DNA of 64,000 bases, taken from Acanthosoma haemorrhoidale. Its lineage: Eukaryota > Arthropoda > Insecta > Hemiptera > Acanthosomatidae. The notes under the pieces are model-generated. The model saw only the letters and a program-made list of their open reading frames with translations. It searched no databases and was not told where the DNA came from. Shown in pieces: positions 19,772 through 32,745 of this stretch. Where the stretch lies: contig OV884012.1 in assembly GCA_930367205.1 (NCBI GenBank), positions 35,541,520-35,605,519 on the forward strand. The letters run 5' to 3'. Each line of letters starts with the position of its first letter. The stretch's first letter is position 1. The position numbers and the translations under genes were made by a program.

Positions 19772-22700
19772 TTTTATTTTTGTCTCTGCATGCCCTTAAC
19801 CGTATGAAAAACATATCGTTCTTAACTACCTTCGGAGTTTACGTTTGGGAAAGATTGAAAGTTGGACTTTTAAGGTGTTCAATTTAGTTTTGATTGAATT
19901 GTTATTGTATATTAGTCAAAACTAATTCGGCATATTTCGAGCTGTCGTGGCTTATAGCTAAGTGATTCAGGATAAATTGATAATTTTTACGACTGGTATA
20001 GTGAAAGGCCGTTGTATCTTATATCACATGTTTGCGAGTAGAGCCACTCCATTTGAGTTCGGCAATGTGTTACTATGTGTAGCTCAAAAAGGTATTTCGT
20101 GCTGGCCAGGATGGATACGTTGTCTCCATCAATGCTAATAGTCCCAAACTATCCCAAACATGGCGTGAATATGTTAGTCAAATCTCCAAGTTTGTTACCG
20201 CCGTTGTAAGCGGCAGCGATGAAACTGCTATTTTTTTTTATAATTCTGCCGAAGACTGGGGTCCTAACGCCTACACATGCTGAATATTAATGTGCTTCAG
20301 TGAGAGACTGTTTGGCTTTATCGTTGGCCCAGTGAATTATCCCCTAACTCCCGCCATACCACACACCTCGGCGCTCTTCTTTGTCCCGCCATATGCTCTT
20401 TTATTACCCATCCCAGTCTTCCTTTTTTGATCCATCAAGCGGTATTTGAATTACAGATGCCCTTTTATGCAGAATGAAAAATCATTTTTCTTCTGTTTGT
20501 AATTTATTTGTTTTTCAAAACCAAATCAAGTTATTTCCAATTTTTACATAATAGAAATAATCTTTTGCTAATGCATCTAGTCTCAGACTAAAGCATCGCT
20601 CTTGTTTATGAATTAATCTACATCATGCCCAATATTTTGCACCAATAGCTCTTATATTTGGTTAATTTATCAACGTTAGCAATAGTTTTCAGTAATGAAT
20701 TCTTTCTGTGTAAACACTTGCGAATTTTGTTGGATAGAAACGTTTTTTTTTCCGGTATTTACCGATTTGATATGCAATAGTGGAAGGGAATAAACAATGA
20801 TTTTGAAAAATGATATCATTCATTGTCCTGAAGATAAATGAATAGACAAAATGTTGAACGATGTAAAAATTGATTGGAGAAGAAACTCTAAAGCATTTTT
20901 TGAAAAAGTTTTTTTTTTATTTTATAGTGTAATTTTAAAGTCAGGTGTCTCTTTCTCTTTTTTAGAATGTCATCTCGTTAGAATATTATTGCTTGAGAAA
21001 GGATATTATTTTGTAGTTATTGCTGCTAAAATATCTATAGTATAATCTGATTTGGATACGGCATGCAACTTAAGTATTGTAGCACATCATAGTTTGTCAA
21101 ATATTATTCTTAAGAAACCTATTTTGGATTATTTGAAGTTGGGTGATATTGGTATGACAGGGACTAAGCAAGTTCATTCATTTAAGACCGGGACTTAGTG
21201 GGATTCCCTGGGATAAATTCAGTTTTAACCAATAATCCAAGGTTTATCCAATCCTTGCAATTCATTTACATAGGTGTAATTAAAATCTCTTTACTGACTT
21301 TAATTTCCAAGCACGAAGGGAGAGGTTTTACTTTCAAACTGGTGAAGGGCAATTGTAGGGAGTCAGTCTGTCTAATACACAGTATGAATTTTGATATATA
21401 CAAAAAAATTAATGCAACATTTTTTTAAATGTCATGTTTCATTATTATGGAGTATGTTACGATATCCCGGTGAATAAAAAGTATCAAAATGCTAGCTATA
21501 ATAAAACAATACTCCCAAGATAGAGACAGTCCTTCAGAAAATTTCGGACGTTCATAGCTGAATATATTATAAGAACGAGGAAGGATTGCAAATGTAGTGG
21601 AAATGGAATATTATTAACAATTACGTAATGCCCACGCAAATTTTAATTTATTTTCAAATAAAATGTTTTATGGGACTAGAGTTGCTACTGAGTTTGGATA
21701 AGCGAGACGTTAATAAAAAAAATAGAGCTCAACCAACAATCCATCGTTATTAAATTACCCAGTTAATGGGTGCCTAGACTCGAGGATGACTGATTTGCTA
21801 AATGACTGTCTGATTATAAAATTTCATCCAAATAAATAAAACAATAATTAACTAAATTTATTCTTTGAAATGCATATGTAAATTTAGAATGTTTTTCATT
21901 TTTAGTAAAATTACTATTTTCTTATTCAGCAATTAATAATTGTGATTTTAGGGATTATTCATACCTTATACACTTTTCTTATTCCGTTCGCTCAATGTGT
22001 ACAGGACTCTGCTTATATTCAGTGAATAATAGTGAAAAAAACAGCTCCGAATTTTGACCGAAAATATTTTATTTTATTTATAATACCTCATTAATATTCA
22101 TGTTTAACGCCTATAATGCTGACAAAAAAACTTGTTATTGGCCCACAAGAATATTGAAGAGATTCTTCATGATTTCATGTTTTGATTTTATGTCCCTAAC
22201 CACCCCAAAAAAATACGTGTATGTTAAGAGGCCTTGAAAGTCGCTGACGTTAAACTTTGGTTTCATGCTGTAGTTACTTTATTTTAACCATCTCATATTC
22301 AGTGGGGTTGTGAAATATTCACAATTTTTACACAATTGAATATGAACACTAGCATAGAACAGTCCAAACAGGACTTTTCCGTACATGTTTGAAAAAAGGC
22401 CTGTTTGTCTCTGATCTTTTTTAGTTAATGACTGTGCCTAAGATATACAATCATATCTCAGATTTGAAAAAAAATTGTCGTATTATCAACTAATGTGAGG
22501 GCGGTGCAGCACTTCGGGGTTGTAATGATCACTTCTTATGACGGACGAATCAACTTGATGACAGGCGGTGTAGGATTCTGAAGAAACACAGCCCTCAGAT
22601 CCTGAAGAGGTCCTGAAAGGATGACGTAAAAAAACAGGCTGTCAGTATAGAACGTCATCGCCCATTACAGACGAGCCAGCTTTCTAAGTCACCCCTGCAC

Positions 22701-24520
22701 ACTTGTAATTATAGATTCAAGTTGTTTTTAGAAATAACTTCTCAATTAGGAGTTGGATGTTGTATTACATTTTCTCCTCGCTTTCAAGAGAAAACGTTAA
22801 ATCCTTCATTAGGCTCACGACCATGGCGACCCAAATGTGGTAGCACACATTGCTCATGCCCCTTGGAATTCCATTATCTAGCTCGGAAATGAGACTGGCA
22901 ACGGATAGTTCTGGCTTTTGTCTCTCCGGCATAAAATGAGAACAGACCAATCTTTAATTTCCCCCCCCCCCCCGTTCATATTACATTAAATAAATGAACA
23001 GTTGATCGACTCTTTCCAGAAAGAAGTATATTTCTTAATAGAACAGCTTTTAGATCATCTCACACTGCCATTACACTTAGCGATACAAAAACCTAAAACA
23101 AAAACGTTTAGAAACTAATATATTTGTGGTAATGGTACTAAATTATCGGCGTGTAACACCATGAAAATTGTCAAAAATCAAATAAACAATAAATAAATAA
23201 AAAAAATATACTTGAAAAGACGAACAAAGATTAATATTAAATTTTGCACAAATGGGATTTAGACACTCACGTTTATTGTATTGTATATTTAACGTCTAAT
23301 AATGGACTTTAGTTATTGGCAGACACTTATGCTCGGTGGAAGAGACAACTTTTAAGTTATTAACTAAGTTTAGTTAAATAAGAAGAAACAAAAGAGCAAT
23401 CAATATTACCATAAATAAAAATATTGTTTGAATTTCATAAAAGCTTTCGGCGGAATAGGAATGGAAAGATTAAAAACTGAGAGTTTTACGGTGTTTTCAG
23501 TGGATTATTTCTTCTGGTTTTGAGATGTGATTCGTCACACAACAAATTAAACTAGAGAGTAATGTAACGACTAGTTAACAGAGAGTTCTATAGTTTATCT
23601 TCTTAACAATTTTATTATAGATTATTATTATGAGATTATAGATAAAGAGAGTCCATACTCCTTTATGTTTTCACTCCTTCATGACGAGGTCGGGTTCGAG
23701 TCCCTTCATATTTTTTCAGCACAGGACGTAGTATATATTTTTCTTTTGCCAATAATTGCTAATTATTTCTTTACTGTGACAATGAGACTTGAGATCATCA
23801 GATGCCCTTAGCTGTGGAAAAAATTATTTCTAAAAAAACATATTTTAAGATAAGATATATTTTATTGTGGTTTTGGAGATATTATTATTTATAATTATTG
23901 ATATTTTAAGGTAGCTCATTTTAATTAATTATTTTTACCAAGAGCTCAGAGAAATAGATCCGAACGGAGGTGACACACTTGGTGCTTAAGTATTCTTCGT
24001 TATTATTATGGCACAGATAAACCTGAGAAAAGTTTAATAATCAATTAAAATTTTGAAATTTCAATAACTTTGCACTTATGGCACTACGAATGAAACCACC
24101 CCCTCAAGGTTTAATACTTCAGGGTTCACTGACTGCTATGTTCCAGTAAGCGATCCTTTATTCGAGCTATTATTGTTAATATTCGATTAAATAAAACCAT
24201 TTAACATACATGTGCTCTCTTGTAAAAGCCTAAATGTACTCTGGGTCTACAAATACATTCTGTTTAAAGCAATAAGGGACAGATTGGGCTCTGGCGGGCT
24301 GCCAACTGACTAGCAACACGACACATTCCTAACAGATACCAATCTTATCCTTTCTTTGTAACGAATACTCGTTAATTTACTACGCTTGTTTGTACATCGT
24401 GTGAGGTTTGACATAATTACATACTCTCATTAATGCATGGAAAGGTGAACTATATATTACGGGGCCACCCAATTCTATTTACGGAAATAAAAGTGAGAAT
24501 AAAAATTCAATGTCCGTCTA
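19772..24520 (+). other. Intronic DNA, mostly unrecognised
   Basis: AT-rich. Contains a run of C at about 22961-22974 and a moderately GC-rich stretch at 22500-22950. The 61-codon minus-strand frame at 22765-22950 looks less biased than average but has no recognised domain. No repeat copy was found by eye. Confidence 0.5.
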
Positions 24521-24600
24521 GGAATTTGAATCAAGAACCTTCAAATCATAAAAAAGCTACATCGACTACTATGCGAGAGACTTCCATGATTATTTGCTAT
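24521..24600 (-). mobile_element. tRNA-like SINE head (candidate)
   Basis: The minus strand reads GCATAGTAGTCGATGTAGC, then GGTTCTTGATTCAAATTCC. The second block matches the B-box segment at 15.4 kb (GGTTCTTG-TTCAAA then CC-AGAC), so both probably derive from one SINE family. The A-box is weak and the element end is not defined. Confidence 0.4.
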
Positions 24601-24652
24601 TTCAACTAAAAATCGTTAATTAGAACTATAACTTTTATCGAGTATTTGTCGG

Positions 24653-25432
24653 TGTCAGGAGCACCCGCCGGAGGTCTCGTCCTAGCGCCGCTGCCTGTGG
24701 GCCTAGTTTCTCGTTAATTCGTTTTTATTTATTGGTTTCACTCCATTAGTTCTTAGAAGGTTTGCCCGTCAGTGCGCTATGTTCAGGCGAAAAGGTATTG
24801 TAGGTAGCTTACGTCTTGGAAGGACTACGAATTCACACTCGTTGTCGGAGGGCAGGCGAAAACCGTCCGTATCCCAAAGGCGAGTGTGAACCGGACCGCT
24901 GGGGGAGACGCTACCAGATACATTTTGTAGTGCCCCAGAGATAGTCATCCGCATGGGAGGGGTCCCTTCCAAAGATATGCTCTGGTTTTGTGGGGCAAGG
25001 CCAGAGAACTATTCTGGGAAGGTCGTGGAGGATGACAGTGCCGGACTAAAGCATTACAAGGATAGGAAAGAGAGGTGCAGAGGTAATTACTCGTAAATAA
25101 GAAAGCCATGGTTCGAGCAGAGCAACGATCGCTAGTGCAGAGAGAGCATTGTTTACTTCTGTGAAGTGTCTGATTCCGACACTATATCGGGCCTATATAG
25201 GCAGGTTATTCCAGCGCCCAGCAAATGAGAGAATCCTTTTATTTTACTCAATCGGGAGCTATTACGCCCGCGTCCCTCGACTCTTGACGTGGCAGGGTCG
25301 TGATCTATTCCCCTCTCTCAATACTGACACCGTAGAGTTATTGATAACATATAATGGAAAGGTAGGTGGGGGTTTTCTGGTTCCTGAAGAGGGAAACTTC
25401 TATTTGCCGGTGGTGAAGAAGTTGGCCCAACA
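24653..25432 (+). mobile_element. Solo LTR, family A, with 4-bp target-site duplication
   Basis: A 780-bp sequence starting TGTCAGGAGCACCCGCCGGA and ending GTTGGCCCAACA, that is TGT...ACA. It is flanked by TCGG at 24649-24652 and 25433-25436, a 4-bp target-site duplication of the size made by Gypsy or BEL-type integrases. A TATA-type motif GCCTATATAGGCAGG begins at 25191. No coding sequence follows. It is the best-preserved of four copies and defines the family's ends. Recombination between two LTRs normally leaves such a solo copy. Confidence 0.75.
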
Positions 25433-25436
25433 TCGG

Positions 25437-27498
25437 CGTGGGCTCAACCTTGATAATTGATTCAAACAACTTTTTTCTAGCCACAGTGGGCACGAGAAGG
25501 CAACCGTTGTTTTAATCAATTAACTTTTAAAGGGTTTCTGAAATATTAACATGCGTAATAACTTTTCATAAAAAAAAGTGAGTTGATTGTATTTATACTA
25601 ACCCTATCAATTCTTTTCAAGCTCACTGATTACGTTATTATTAAGTAGGATATCTCATTGATTACCAACCTCTAATGAAAATATACCCTTAATCCTTTTA
25701 CAGTGGGCGTTTTAGATGAAGAACCTTCGTCATTCAAAGGGAACACAAGTGCTACTATTTTAACCAATGATTAAATAAATAGTGCGATGACAACAAACTC
25801 AACGATTACTGTCTCTTATCCGAAAGCAGAGCCCCATCCTCCTGATTCAGCAATGAGATCGGTGACTTACCAGTTGTCGGAATGTTTATGATCCACTTAG
25901 TCAGCTCACAGTGAGCCCAGGACAAATTACTCCACCTTTCTTTGACTGAGGTGAGTCATGGGTTGAAGCGTTACCTGTCGTCTTGTGTCTGTTTTCACCT
26001 AGACTCACTGCTGTTATGTTCAAGTGTAGACAACGATCCTGCCACATATTATACTATGTACTTTGGTTTTATGCTCTTACGTCATTCCATAAATATTAGG
26101 AAATTTTAATTTTAATAACCCCGAGAATGGATTTGGACCCAAGACATCATAACATTTACAAGATAATTAATTACATCTAATAGAAGAATTCTCAACAGTG
26201 GAAGCATTTGGTAGCCCGCGTAATTAATCACATCACTCCCACGATGATAAGCAATGCAATCATACATAACCCAGCATTTCGGCCCTTTATACTTCCAGAT
26301 AAGGACATAATATCTAACAAAGCTATGATATCATCGTTACAGTATGATTATTTCGTCATGTTTTGTGGAATCAAAAGTCTTGTATTATCAATTTTAGGGT
26401 CAGTTTAGAATATTAAATAGTTATCAGTACCAGGCGTTTTTTCAGGTCGTGACTACACAGTACCTTTTTAGGGTATTAAAAAGTAATTTTTTTCAAAGAT
26501 GACCCAAATCTGATAGAACGTAGAGATTTGTGGGGCTAAGTAGTAGTACTTCGACCTTTTCTACCGATTAACGAATTACCGAAGTACCTTTTATATTAGG
26601 GGATAGACTGTAACAAAAATTAATATCTGTTAATAATGCTTATAAATTCATTACACGAATTAGTTTTACATAATTTATACTGGACAATTTTTATTGCAAT
26701 TTTAAAATTTTTTTTCTGTCAACATTCTTCTTATCCATGACGGTATCTTTACGGACATGGAATGATTTTGGAAATACACATCACCATGCATAATTACGTT
26801 AGATTTATTTTTATTTAAAACATTAGAAGACAGGGATGTACCATTTTTGGGTAATTTCTAGACGAGTTGCAACAGGTTTAAACCTATAGTATGATATAAC
26901 TTATTTGAACATTTTAAAATTCTGAAATGTTTCTGTTTACCATAAAACCTCCTACGTAGAGCTAGAAAGAAGTGACTTATGAAAAAAAAAAGTTTATTGC
27001 TGCATGATAAAAAACTCAAAAGAAATTAAGCCTGTTTTGACTCTTCGGGCTCCTTCGTAGTAAAAAACAAAACGGAAAGCTTAGGTTTTTTTGCCGGATT
27101 AATATTTTTGTACAGGGGTCGGTAAATGTCACCAGACGTCTGTAATAAAGGCCGGTAACAAGAAATTATGTGTTGTGGGTGGCGACCATACAATGGGTTA
27201 GGGTTACGCCCACGATCTAATCATGCATGGGTGTTGTGCTGACTCGTGGTAATGCCAGGTATGTGTGAATGCGTCGCAGACGTATGTGCGTGTGTTTTGC
27301 TGAGTTCGCAGTGAGGCAGACGCTTGGCTCAGCGCTTGTGCCCCAAGGGTAGCGTGTACGAGCAAACCTTTTTGACTTTAGTACGACTATTTGATCCATA
27401 GTTCTGTGGTCTCGCCATTTTTTTCTACTATGTGAAATATTTGATGAGCCTTAAATGATCTAATCAGCAAGATTAGTCGCTATTTACAGAAACCCTAA
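25437..27498 (+). other. Intronic DNA, mostly unrecognised
   Basis: AT-rich. A weak SINE-like B-box (minus strand GGGTCCAAATCC) lies near 26130. A GC-richer stretch at 27170-27380 is open for 60 codons on the minus strand but has no recognised family. Confidence 0.4.
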
Positions 27499-27810
27499 AA
27501 ACGACCCAACTTTCGTTCTATAGACCAGGATCTCTACATATTCACTAAGTCAGTTTCTAACCTATCCTATAAAAGACAGGAGAGAGTCGCAGCGGCTATA
27601 ACCGACCAAACGGGTAAGATGTCTGACATACAAATCTGGTTTGGCGGCAAAAGGCGGCAGGTCAGCCAAGAAAGTAGAGTCAAGGCCGGCCAAGGAAACC
27701 TAAGGGGCCAAGTTAAAGCTGTAAAGAAGTATACATGTCTGTCTGTCCACATAGATGAATACACTAACAAGGTGGTCGTAAACAAGAACCATTTTAACAG
27801 GAATCTTTAA
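27499..27810 (+). other. Homeodomain-like ORF of 103 codons (candidate exon or retrocopy)
   Basis: The frame opens after a stop at 27496-27498 and runs to TAA at 27808-27810; the first ATG is internal (27619). Residues 24-47 read YKRQERVAAAITDQTG then KMSDIQIWFGG and KRRQ. Setting this Trp as homeodomain position 48, Tyr falls on 25, Ile on 45, Phe on 49, Lys on 52 and Arg on 53 with no gaps. That is the spacing of helices 2 and 3 of a homeodomain. The usually invariant Asn51 is Gly, and helix 1 residues are poor matches, so the fold or its DNA contacts may be lost. A basic tail follows. AATAAA occurs at about 27816, just after the stop. GC and codon use stand out from the surrounding intron. 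It could be a terminal exon of a nested gene, a retrocopy, a transposase HTH or chance. Confidence 0.35.
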
Positions 27811-28371
27811 TGTGAAATAAAAAATACTCTGGATCAGTGATTAAGGCGCTTTAAACAAATGGGTAATATGAGAAAAAATGTAATCCGGTGTGAAGGGAGT
27901 GTCGTTTTATTTCGTAATTAAGGGTTTCGTTGTGCTTGCGGATAAAAAGAAACTGTGCCCTTAATGACTTTTGTAATTATAGTTCACTTATGCCACAACT
28001 GATATATTATATTATTAATTAAGTAAGCTGAGAATTATTTTTAAATTATAAAGTAATTGATTAATTATTAACTGCTTATATTAAATGGTAATCCATCTAC
28101 TTGTACCAGATTAAAAACCAGACTCTTCTAAGGCATAAGCTACTAAAATCAAAGACCAATTATTGTCACTGTCAATTAAAAAATTTTATTCTTCCTTTTA
28201 GTTTTTATTATTGTTTAGTTTTATGGTTTAACTTTATTGGAAACGACGGGGATAGGCTAATTTGTAAGAGTATCTGAACAGATATCAGCAGCTTCAAATT
28301 CTGGCTGTTCCAATTTTTTTTATCATTCACCAATAATTATTATTTTTGATTCTATTAGAAAAATGCAAAAT
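27811..28371 (+). other. Intronic DNA, nothing recognised
   Basis: AT-rich sequence. Apart from the AATAAA just after the upstream ORF, no feature that I can support. Confidence 0.5.
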
Positions 28372-28586
28372 GTTCGCAACCACGAGCCACCCCCCTCTTG
28401 GTACCAATTATGGTGCATATTCATTAATACACTCACTAATTTGGGGGCGGTTTATACATATAAATAAACCAGAAAATCAAAAACTTGAAACCATGAAAAA
28501 TAAGAAAGATAAACAAGAGTATGTGTATAATGTATAAGTATACAATTATTTCTTACCGTAATAGACAAAAAAAAAACTTTCCACAT
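28372..28586 (+). repeat. Direct repeat C, copy 1 (about 215 bp)
   Basis: Matches 28960-29181. Shared blocks include GTTCGCAACCACGA, ACACTCACTAATTTGGGGGC, ATACATATAAA and AACTTGAAACCATGAAAAAT. A GC-box-like GGGGGCGG followed by a TATA-like ATATAAA recurs in both copies. No ORF is conserved between copies. Confidence 0.85.
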
Positions 28587-28959
28587 TTGAACAGACAGAA
28601 ATTATAATTTTTTTTATTTGGCCCTCAAAGAGAATTTAGTTTAAGTCAAACAAATTATCTACTAATTGTACCGTTTATAATTATACGGTCCTTGATGAAA
28701 ATCGACAAGGTATTCCAAGTAGCTCCTAATTGCAAGATATGGTAGGTCGCAATTGGAATGCCTGAGCCCTTGAGCGAAGGCCAGCTTGGCTTTATTAGAA
28801 CCAGTCACCGTGAACACACAAATACCAAATGGAATATGAAATTAGCGAGAATATTCTCATATGTTCTTTGTTACCAGTGATGATGTCGGGACTTGTTGCA
28901 GTCATTTTCTAAAGTAACACGGGTAATTTTTTACAGAATTTTCAAAATAGCACTTACAG
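28587..28959 (+). other. Spacer between repeat C copies
   Basis: Unique AT-rich sequence; nothing recognised. Confidence 0.5.
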
Positions 28960-29181
28960 GTTCGCAACCACGAACCACCCCCCTAATTATGGTCCTATGA
29001 TGCATATTCATTTATACACTCACTAATTTGGGGGCGGTTCATACATATAAACCGCCAAACATATAAACCAGAAAATCAAAAACTTGAAACCATGAAAAAT
29101 AAGAAAGAGAAACAAGCGTATGTGTATAATGTATAAGTATACAATTATTTCTTACCGTATAGACAAAAAAAACATTCCACA
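28960..29181 (+). repeat. Direct repeat C, copy 2, followed by (AT)n
   Basis: Second copy, about 588 bp downstream of the first. It carries an extra short duplication of the ATATAAACC motif (ACATATAAACCGCCAAACAT) and runs into an interrupted (AT)n tract at about 29182-29232. Confidence 0.85.
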
Positions 29182-29205
29182 CATATATATATATCTATAT
29201 GCCAC

Positions 29206-29232
<27 letters not shown>

Positions 29233-29238
<6 letters not shown>

Positions 29239-30924
29239 TTCGCTCACAATAATCCGTACTGGTGGTTAAAAATACCATTTAAACAAATGTAAAACTATAA
29301 ATTGCTAGTATATTGAGAATAAACCTGATAAAATTTCTATTGTCATTTAAAATTTATTTTAAATATACTTTTAATATCTATCTCGAGTGGATATAGAATG
29401 ACTAATGAGCATTGGACCTTTTTCAAAGTATCGCTGAAGGCCTTGGTGGGATTGCTAGCTGCAACGACAGCAGTTGATTTTGAGGTCACTCTGGCCTAGG
29501 ACAATAATAAAGATGACCAGTATTATTGTCCTACCGTGGTCTATATTTGGCGCTGGCTGCAAGTCTTGGTCAAGAGCCAGCAATGGACCACATGAGTCAG
29601 TGCCACACAAGTTATATTTAACGTTTGTATTTACAGGAATTATAACAGCTTATTCCTATTAAGTCTACTTTTAGTAACTCTAGTACTATGCCATAGTAGT
29701 AAGATTGGCGCCCATGACATTGCAATTGGCTATTTCTCCAACATGCGTTACTCGATACTTTCTAGGACCCTGTTATTAATATGATTTATGGCGGAAAATT
29801 CCAAGCTTTTTATTGGCCATATAAACTAGCTATGTTAAACCAGTTTCAGCAGAGATGCTAATGCACGTACTATGTGAGAGGTTCTGAAAGTATGGAGCCA
29901 CAAATACCCATAGGTCGTTGACACTGTAATAATAAATACTGTTCTCTTTATAAAGTGCTACTTTTGATTAAATAGATGTGTCTATGCAAGTTAGATAGTA
30001 AAGAAACCTCTTGAAGGAGTAGACTAGGATCTATATTTCCTACTAAACCCGAAAGATATATTGGTCGTAAAAACGATCCAATCATTTTAAATTTTAAAGA
30101 TATAACCTGCACAACCTAGGGCTACGCTTTATATCTTTTTATTATTTTTAAGAAAAACAAATATACTTGGGAAGACTAGCAAACTATTACTATAGAGCTA
30201 ACCGGATATCTCATCTCTTTTAGCAAACTGCGAGTTTCCAATCATTAGCAGAATAAATTACGGCATAGATAGGATCTACCAGAAGCTGTCCTGATTACCA
30301 TATTCAAAAGGGTGGCTCCTTTTACCCTAGTAGAGGTACACCAAAATGTGACGCAAACAGTGATAAAAATCCAAAAAAACCAAAACCTACATTAGGACAC
30401 CAAGAAAAATTGCGCCTTTGTTGCGAAATAAGCAAATCTGGGTGAATAAAACCAACTTTCATTAAAAAAATACGATTCCTCGCAAATGAATTTGTTTAAA
30501 ACTCTGTTTTAATAATAATTTAAACTGATTAAGTTCCCAACATTAAGAAGGCTAGAAGAAGAAACTTAAACCACGTTATAGGCTAGGAATCAAAGATCAT
30601 GGGAGAAAAAAAAGTGCTAACGTTTCAACATTTCTACTTTTTTTTTTTCTTTCATAGCCCCTTTAAATTTACAGATAATTATATATAGTTATAGGTCCTC
30701 AGGCGAATCTATTTACAAATTATTTTTGTATTTCCTGTAGCATCGCTACATTATATACAGGTTTAGTTATTTCATAAAAATTATATAATGAATAAACAAG
30801 TATAATGATATACATTATACGTGACTGGACTAAACTGACTAATAAGGTGATGGGGCTCACCTTTTTGATCAACCTTAAAACTAACTTACATACTAATTCT
30901 TAACCTAATTTTTACCCGACAGTC
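29233..30924 (+). other. Intronic DNA, nothing recognised
   Basis: AT-rich DNA. The 62-codon frame at 29474-29662 shows no family features. Confidence 0.5.
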
Positions 30925-31262
30925 TGTTGCCATCGATGCGGGAGGGGTGGTGGGGTCATAGTGTTAAACATTGCTTTGGTTAGGTGCTGCTACGGGTCAA
31001 AAAACTTGATGTGTCTCCGGCGGATGAACTCACCCTCCGACGGCACACCAAGCAACGGGTGCAGGTCAGCGTTCTTCAACCTCTCGAAAGAGGTATGTCG
31101 GATCACTTTTCACATGACCCCATTCTGGAAATGTTGGAGACATTTGGCTGTATTGTCAGTCAAGTGGGTAAATAGCGGGGCACCATACAGCAGAGCTGGC
31201 CGGAGGACACATTTATAGATCATCAATTTGAGACGAAGCGACAGGTTGGGTGACATTTCTAC
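30925..31262 (-). mobile_element. Non-LTR retrotransposon family 2, 3' fragment
   Basis: The minus strand encodes NLSLRLKLMIYKCVLRPALL then YGAPLF, followed after a stop by RRRHIKFFDP. This aligns with the 19.1-19.7 kb fragment (SLRLKLLIYKSVLRLALLFG and RRHIKFFD). It is the C-terminal connection region beyond the RT palm of a LINE ORF2. It is 5'-truncated and has at least one nonsense change. No clear A-tail or target-site duplication was seen, so both ends are approximate. Confidence 0.7.
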
Positions 31263-32640
31263 ATATACAGCTCTTAAAATAGTATTAACTGGATGAAAAT
31301 CCGTTCAAGAGCATTTACGAAACATCATTAATGAATACAACGAAATGCAACTCGAAATATCTCCTGTCTTGACCACTTTGGACTTTTTGAATTGCCGTGA
31401 ATTTGATTTTATTGTAATCCGTTCGTTACCCATGATATTCGTACAACGTAAGGAGAAAACGGTAGTACGCCCAGATGGTCGGAAGACAGAAATGACCAGT
31501 AGTGACGAGATATGCGGACATGCCCCAGGACATGTGATGGTGGAGATATGCGATTAGCATTTCCCCGGTGCAGACCATCTGGCCGCTCCTTATGACTAGC
31601 TGGTGTTGGAGCTGGAGCTTTCGGAATCGGAGGCGTGCATCTAAAACAGTACTCCCCCGCCTAGTTCCCACGGAGTGTCCGTATTGTTCTATCTTCAGTA
31701 AACTAAGGCTATTAAATATGTAATGTAATAACCACTCCCACTACAGGAAGGGAGTACTAAATAGTTACCATACATCACAAAATACGAAGCAAACATGCGA
31801 AAAACCTCAGGATCTTATACAAATCAACGAATTTCGTTCGCAACATTGAAATTGTTAGCAACACCGCCAAAATGGTACAAATGTCGGGAAATGATAACTA
31901 AATCACATTTCTAGAAACGTAGACCCGGCCAGCGACTGCTCAAGGTTTAAAAATCAATCATGGGTTAACAATCAGAGAACGAAGTCCGAACTCCTAAGAT
32001 ATTGAACTCAAGAGGACAACCGAGCTAAGATGGGTGTATTTGATCCAAAGAGACTTACCGGTACAAAAAGTTGAACGAGTCAATATGGTTATTCTTTACG
32101 GTAATTCTCATTTAGGGTCATCGAACGCAGGTCATCAAAACAGCTATTCGACCATATCCATTATCGATAATCCTTGAATCTTTTTCGAATATTTATGGCT
32201 TGCTGTAAAATGATTTACGTGAGGTAAAGAGAGATAGACCTGTGAATGAGATACTGTACAAACAACTGCGAGCCTCCTAGTCGCTGTCAGTTCTAAATTA
32301 ACAGCAATGAATTGTCCGTTAGTCGTGTAGACTAGATAGAAGTCAATACATACTCCACAAGCGAGATTTCACCGTTAAGATGCAACATGAATGAATAAGT
32401 GAGGCTTGTGGTCCATGGATCAACAAGCGGATTCTATACTAACAAGAATGAAGCGCTGATTTTCATAAGGCCCTTAATAAGATTGAAGAGGCACAGTGAT
32501 ACAATCACGAATAGTGAGGCCGACTCCACTTCATTAAGGCAGATCAGAATCGACATGGCAGCCACGCAATTCTATCGGAATCCATCAATCACATTCTATC
32601 AAATCCGAACAATCTACCTTAATCGGAATATCTGGCACGC
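31263..32640 (+). other. Intronic DNA, nothing recognised
   Basis: Moderately AT-rich. Overlapping frames at 31345-31557 (+) and 31426-31671 (-) have no recognised domain. Confidence 0.45.
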
Positions 32641-32745
32641 CTTCTAGCAACGGAGGGCGCTCTTTTTAATTATCTACCGGTGGGAGGGAATCAAACCCAC
32701 GCGATTGCTCCATACTGATCTTCTCAGATGCCAGATATGTCCGGA
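32641..32745 (-). mobile_element. Possible tRNA-like SINE head
   Basis: The minus strand contains GTGGGTTTGATTCCCTCCCA, which pairs as a T-arm-like hairpin (GGG...CCC around a TTTGATT loop) and matches the pol III B box. The upstream A box is not clear. The body may run leftwards through the unusually GC-rich 32399-32640. Low confidence. Confidence 0.3.

Noticed and set aside
9976..22950. Possible homology of GGAATCCATTATCCAGCTC (10.0 kb) with GGAATTCCATTATCTAGCTC (22.87 kb)
   Set aside because: The match is about 20 bp with an indel and does not extend.
23650..23720. tRNA gene suggested by GGGTTCGAGTCCC
   Set aside because: No acceptor stem, D arm or anticodon arm can be folded around it, and no A box is present.
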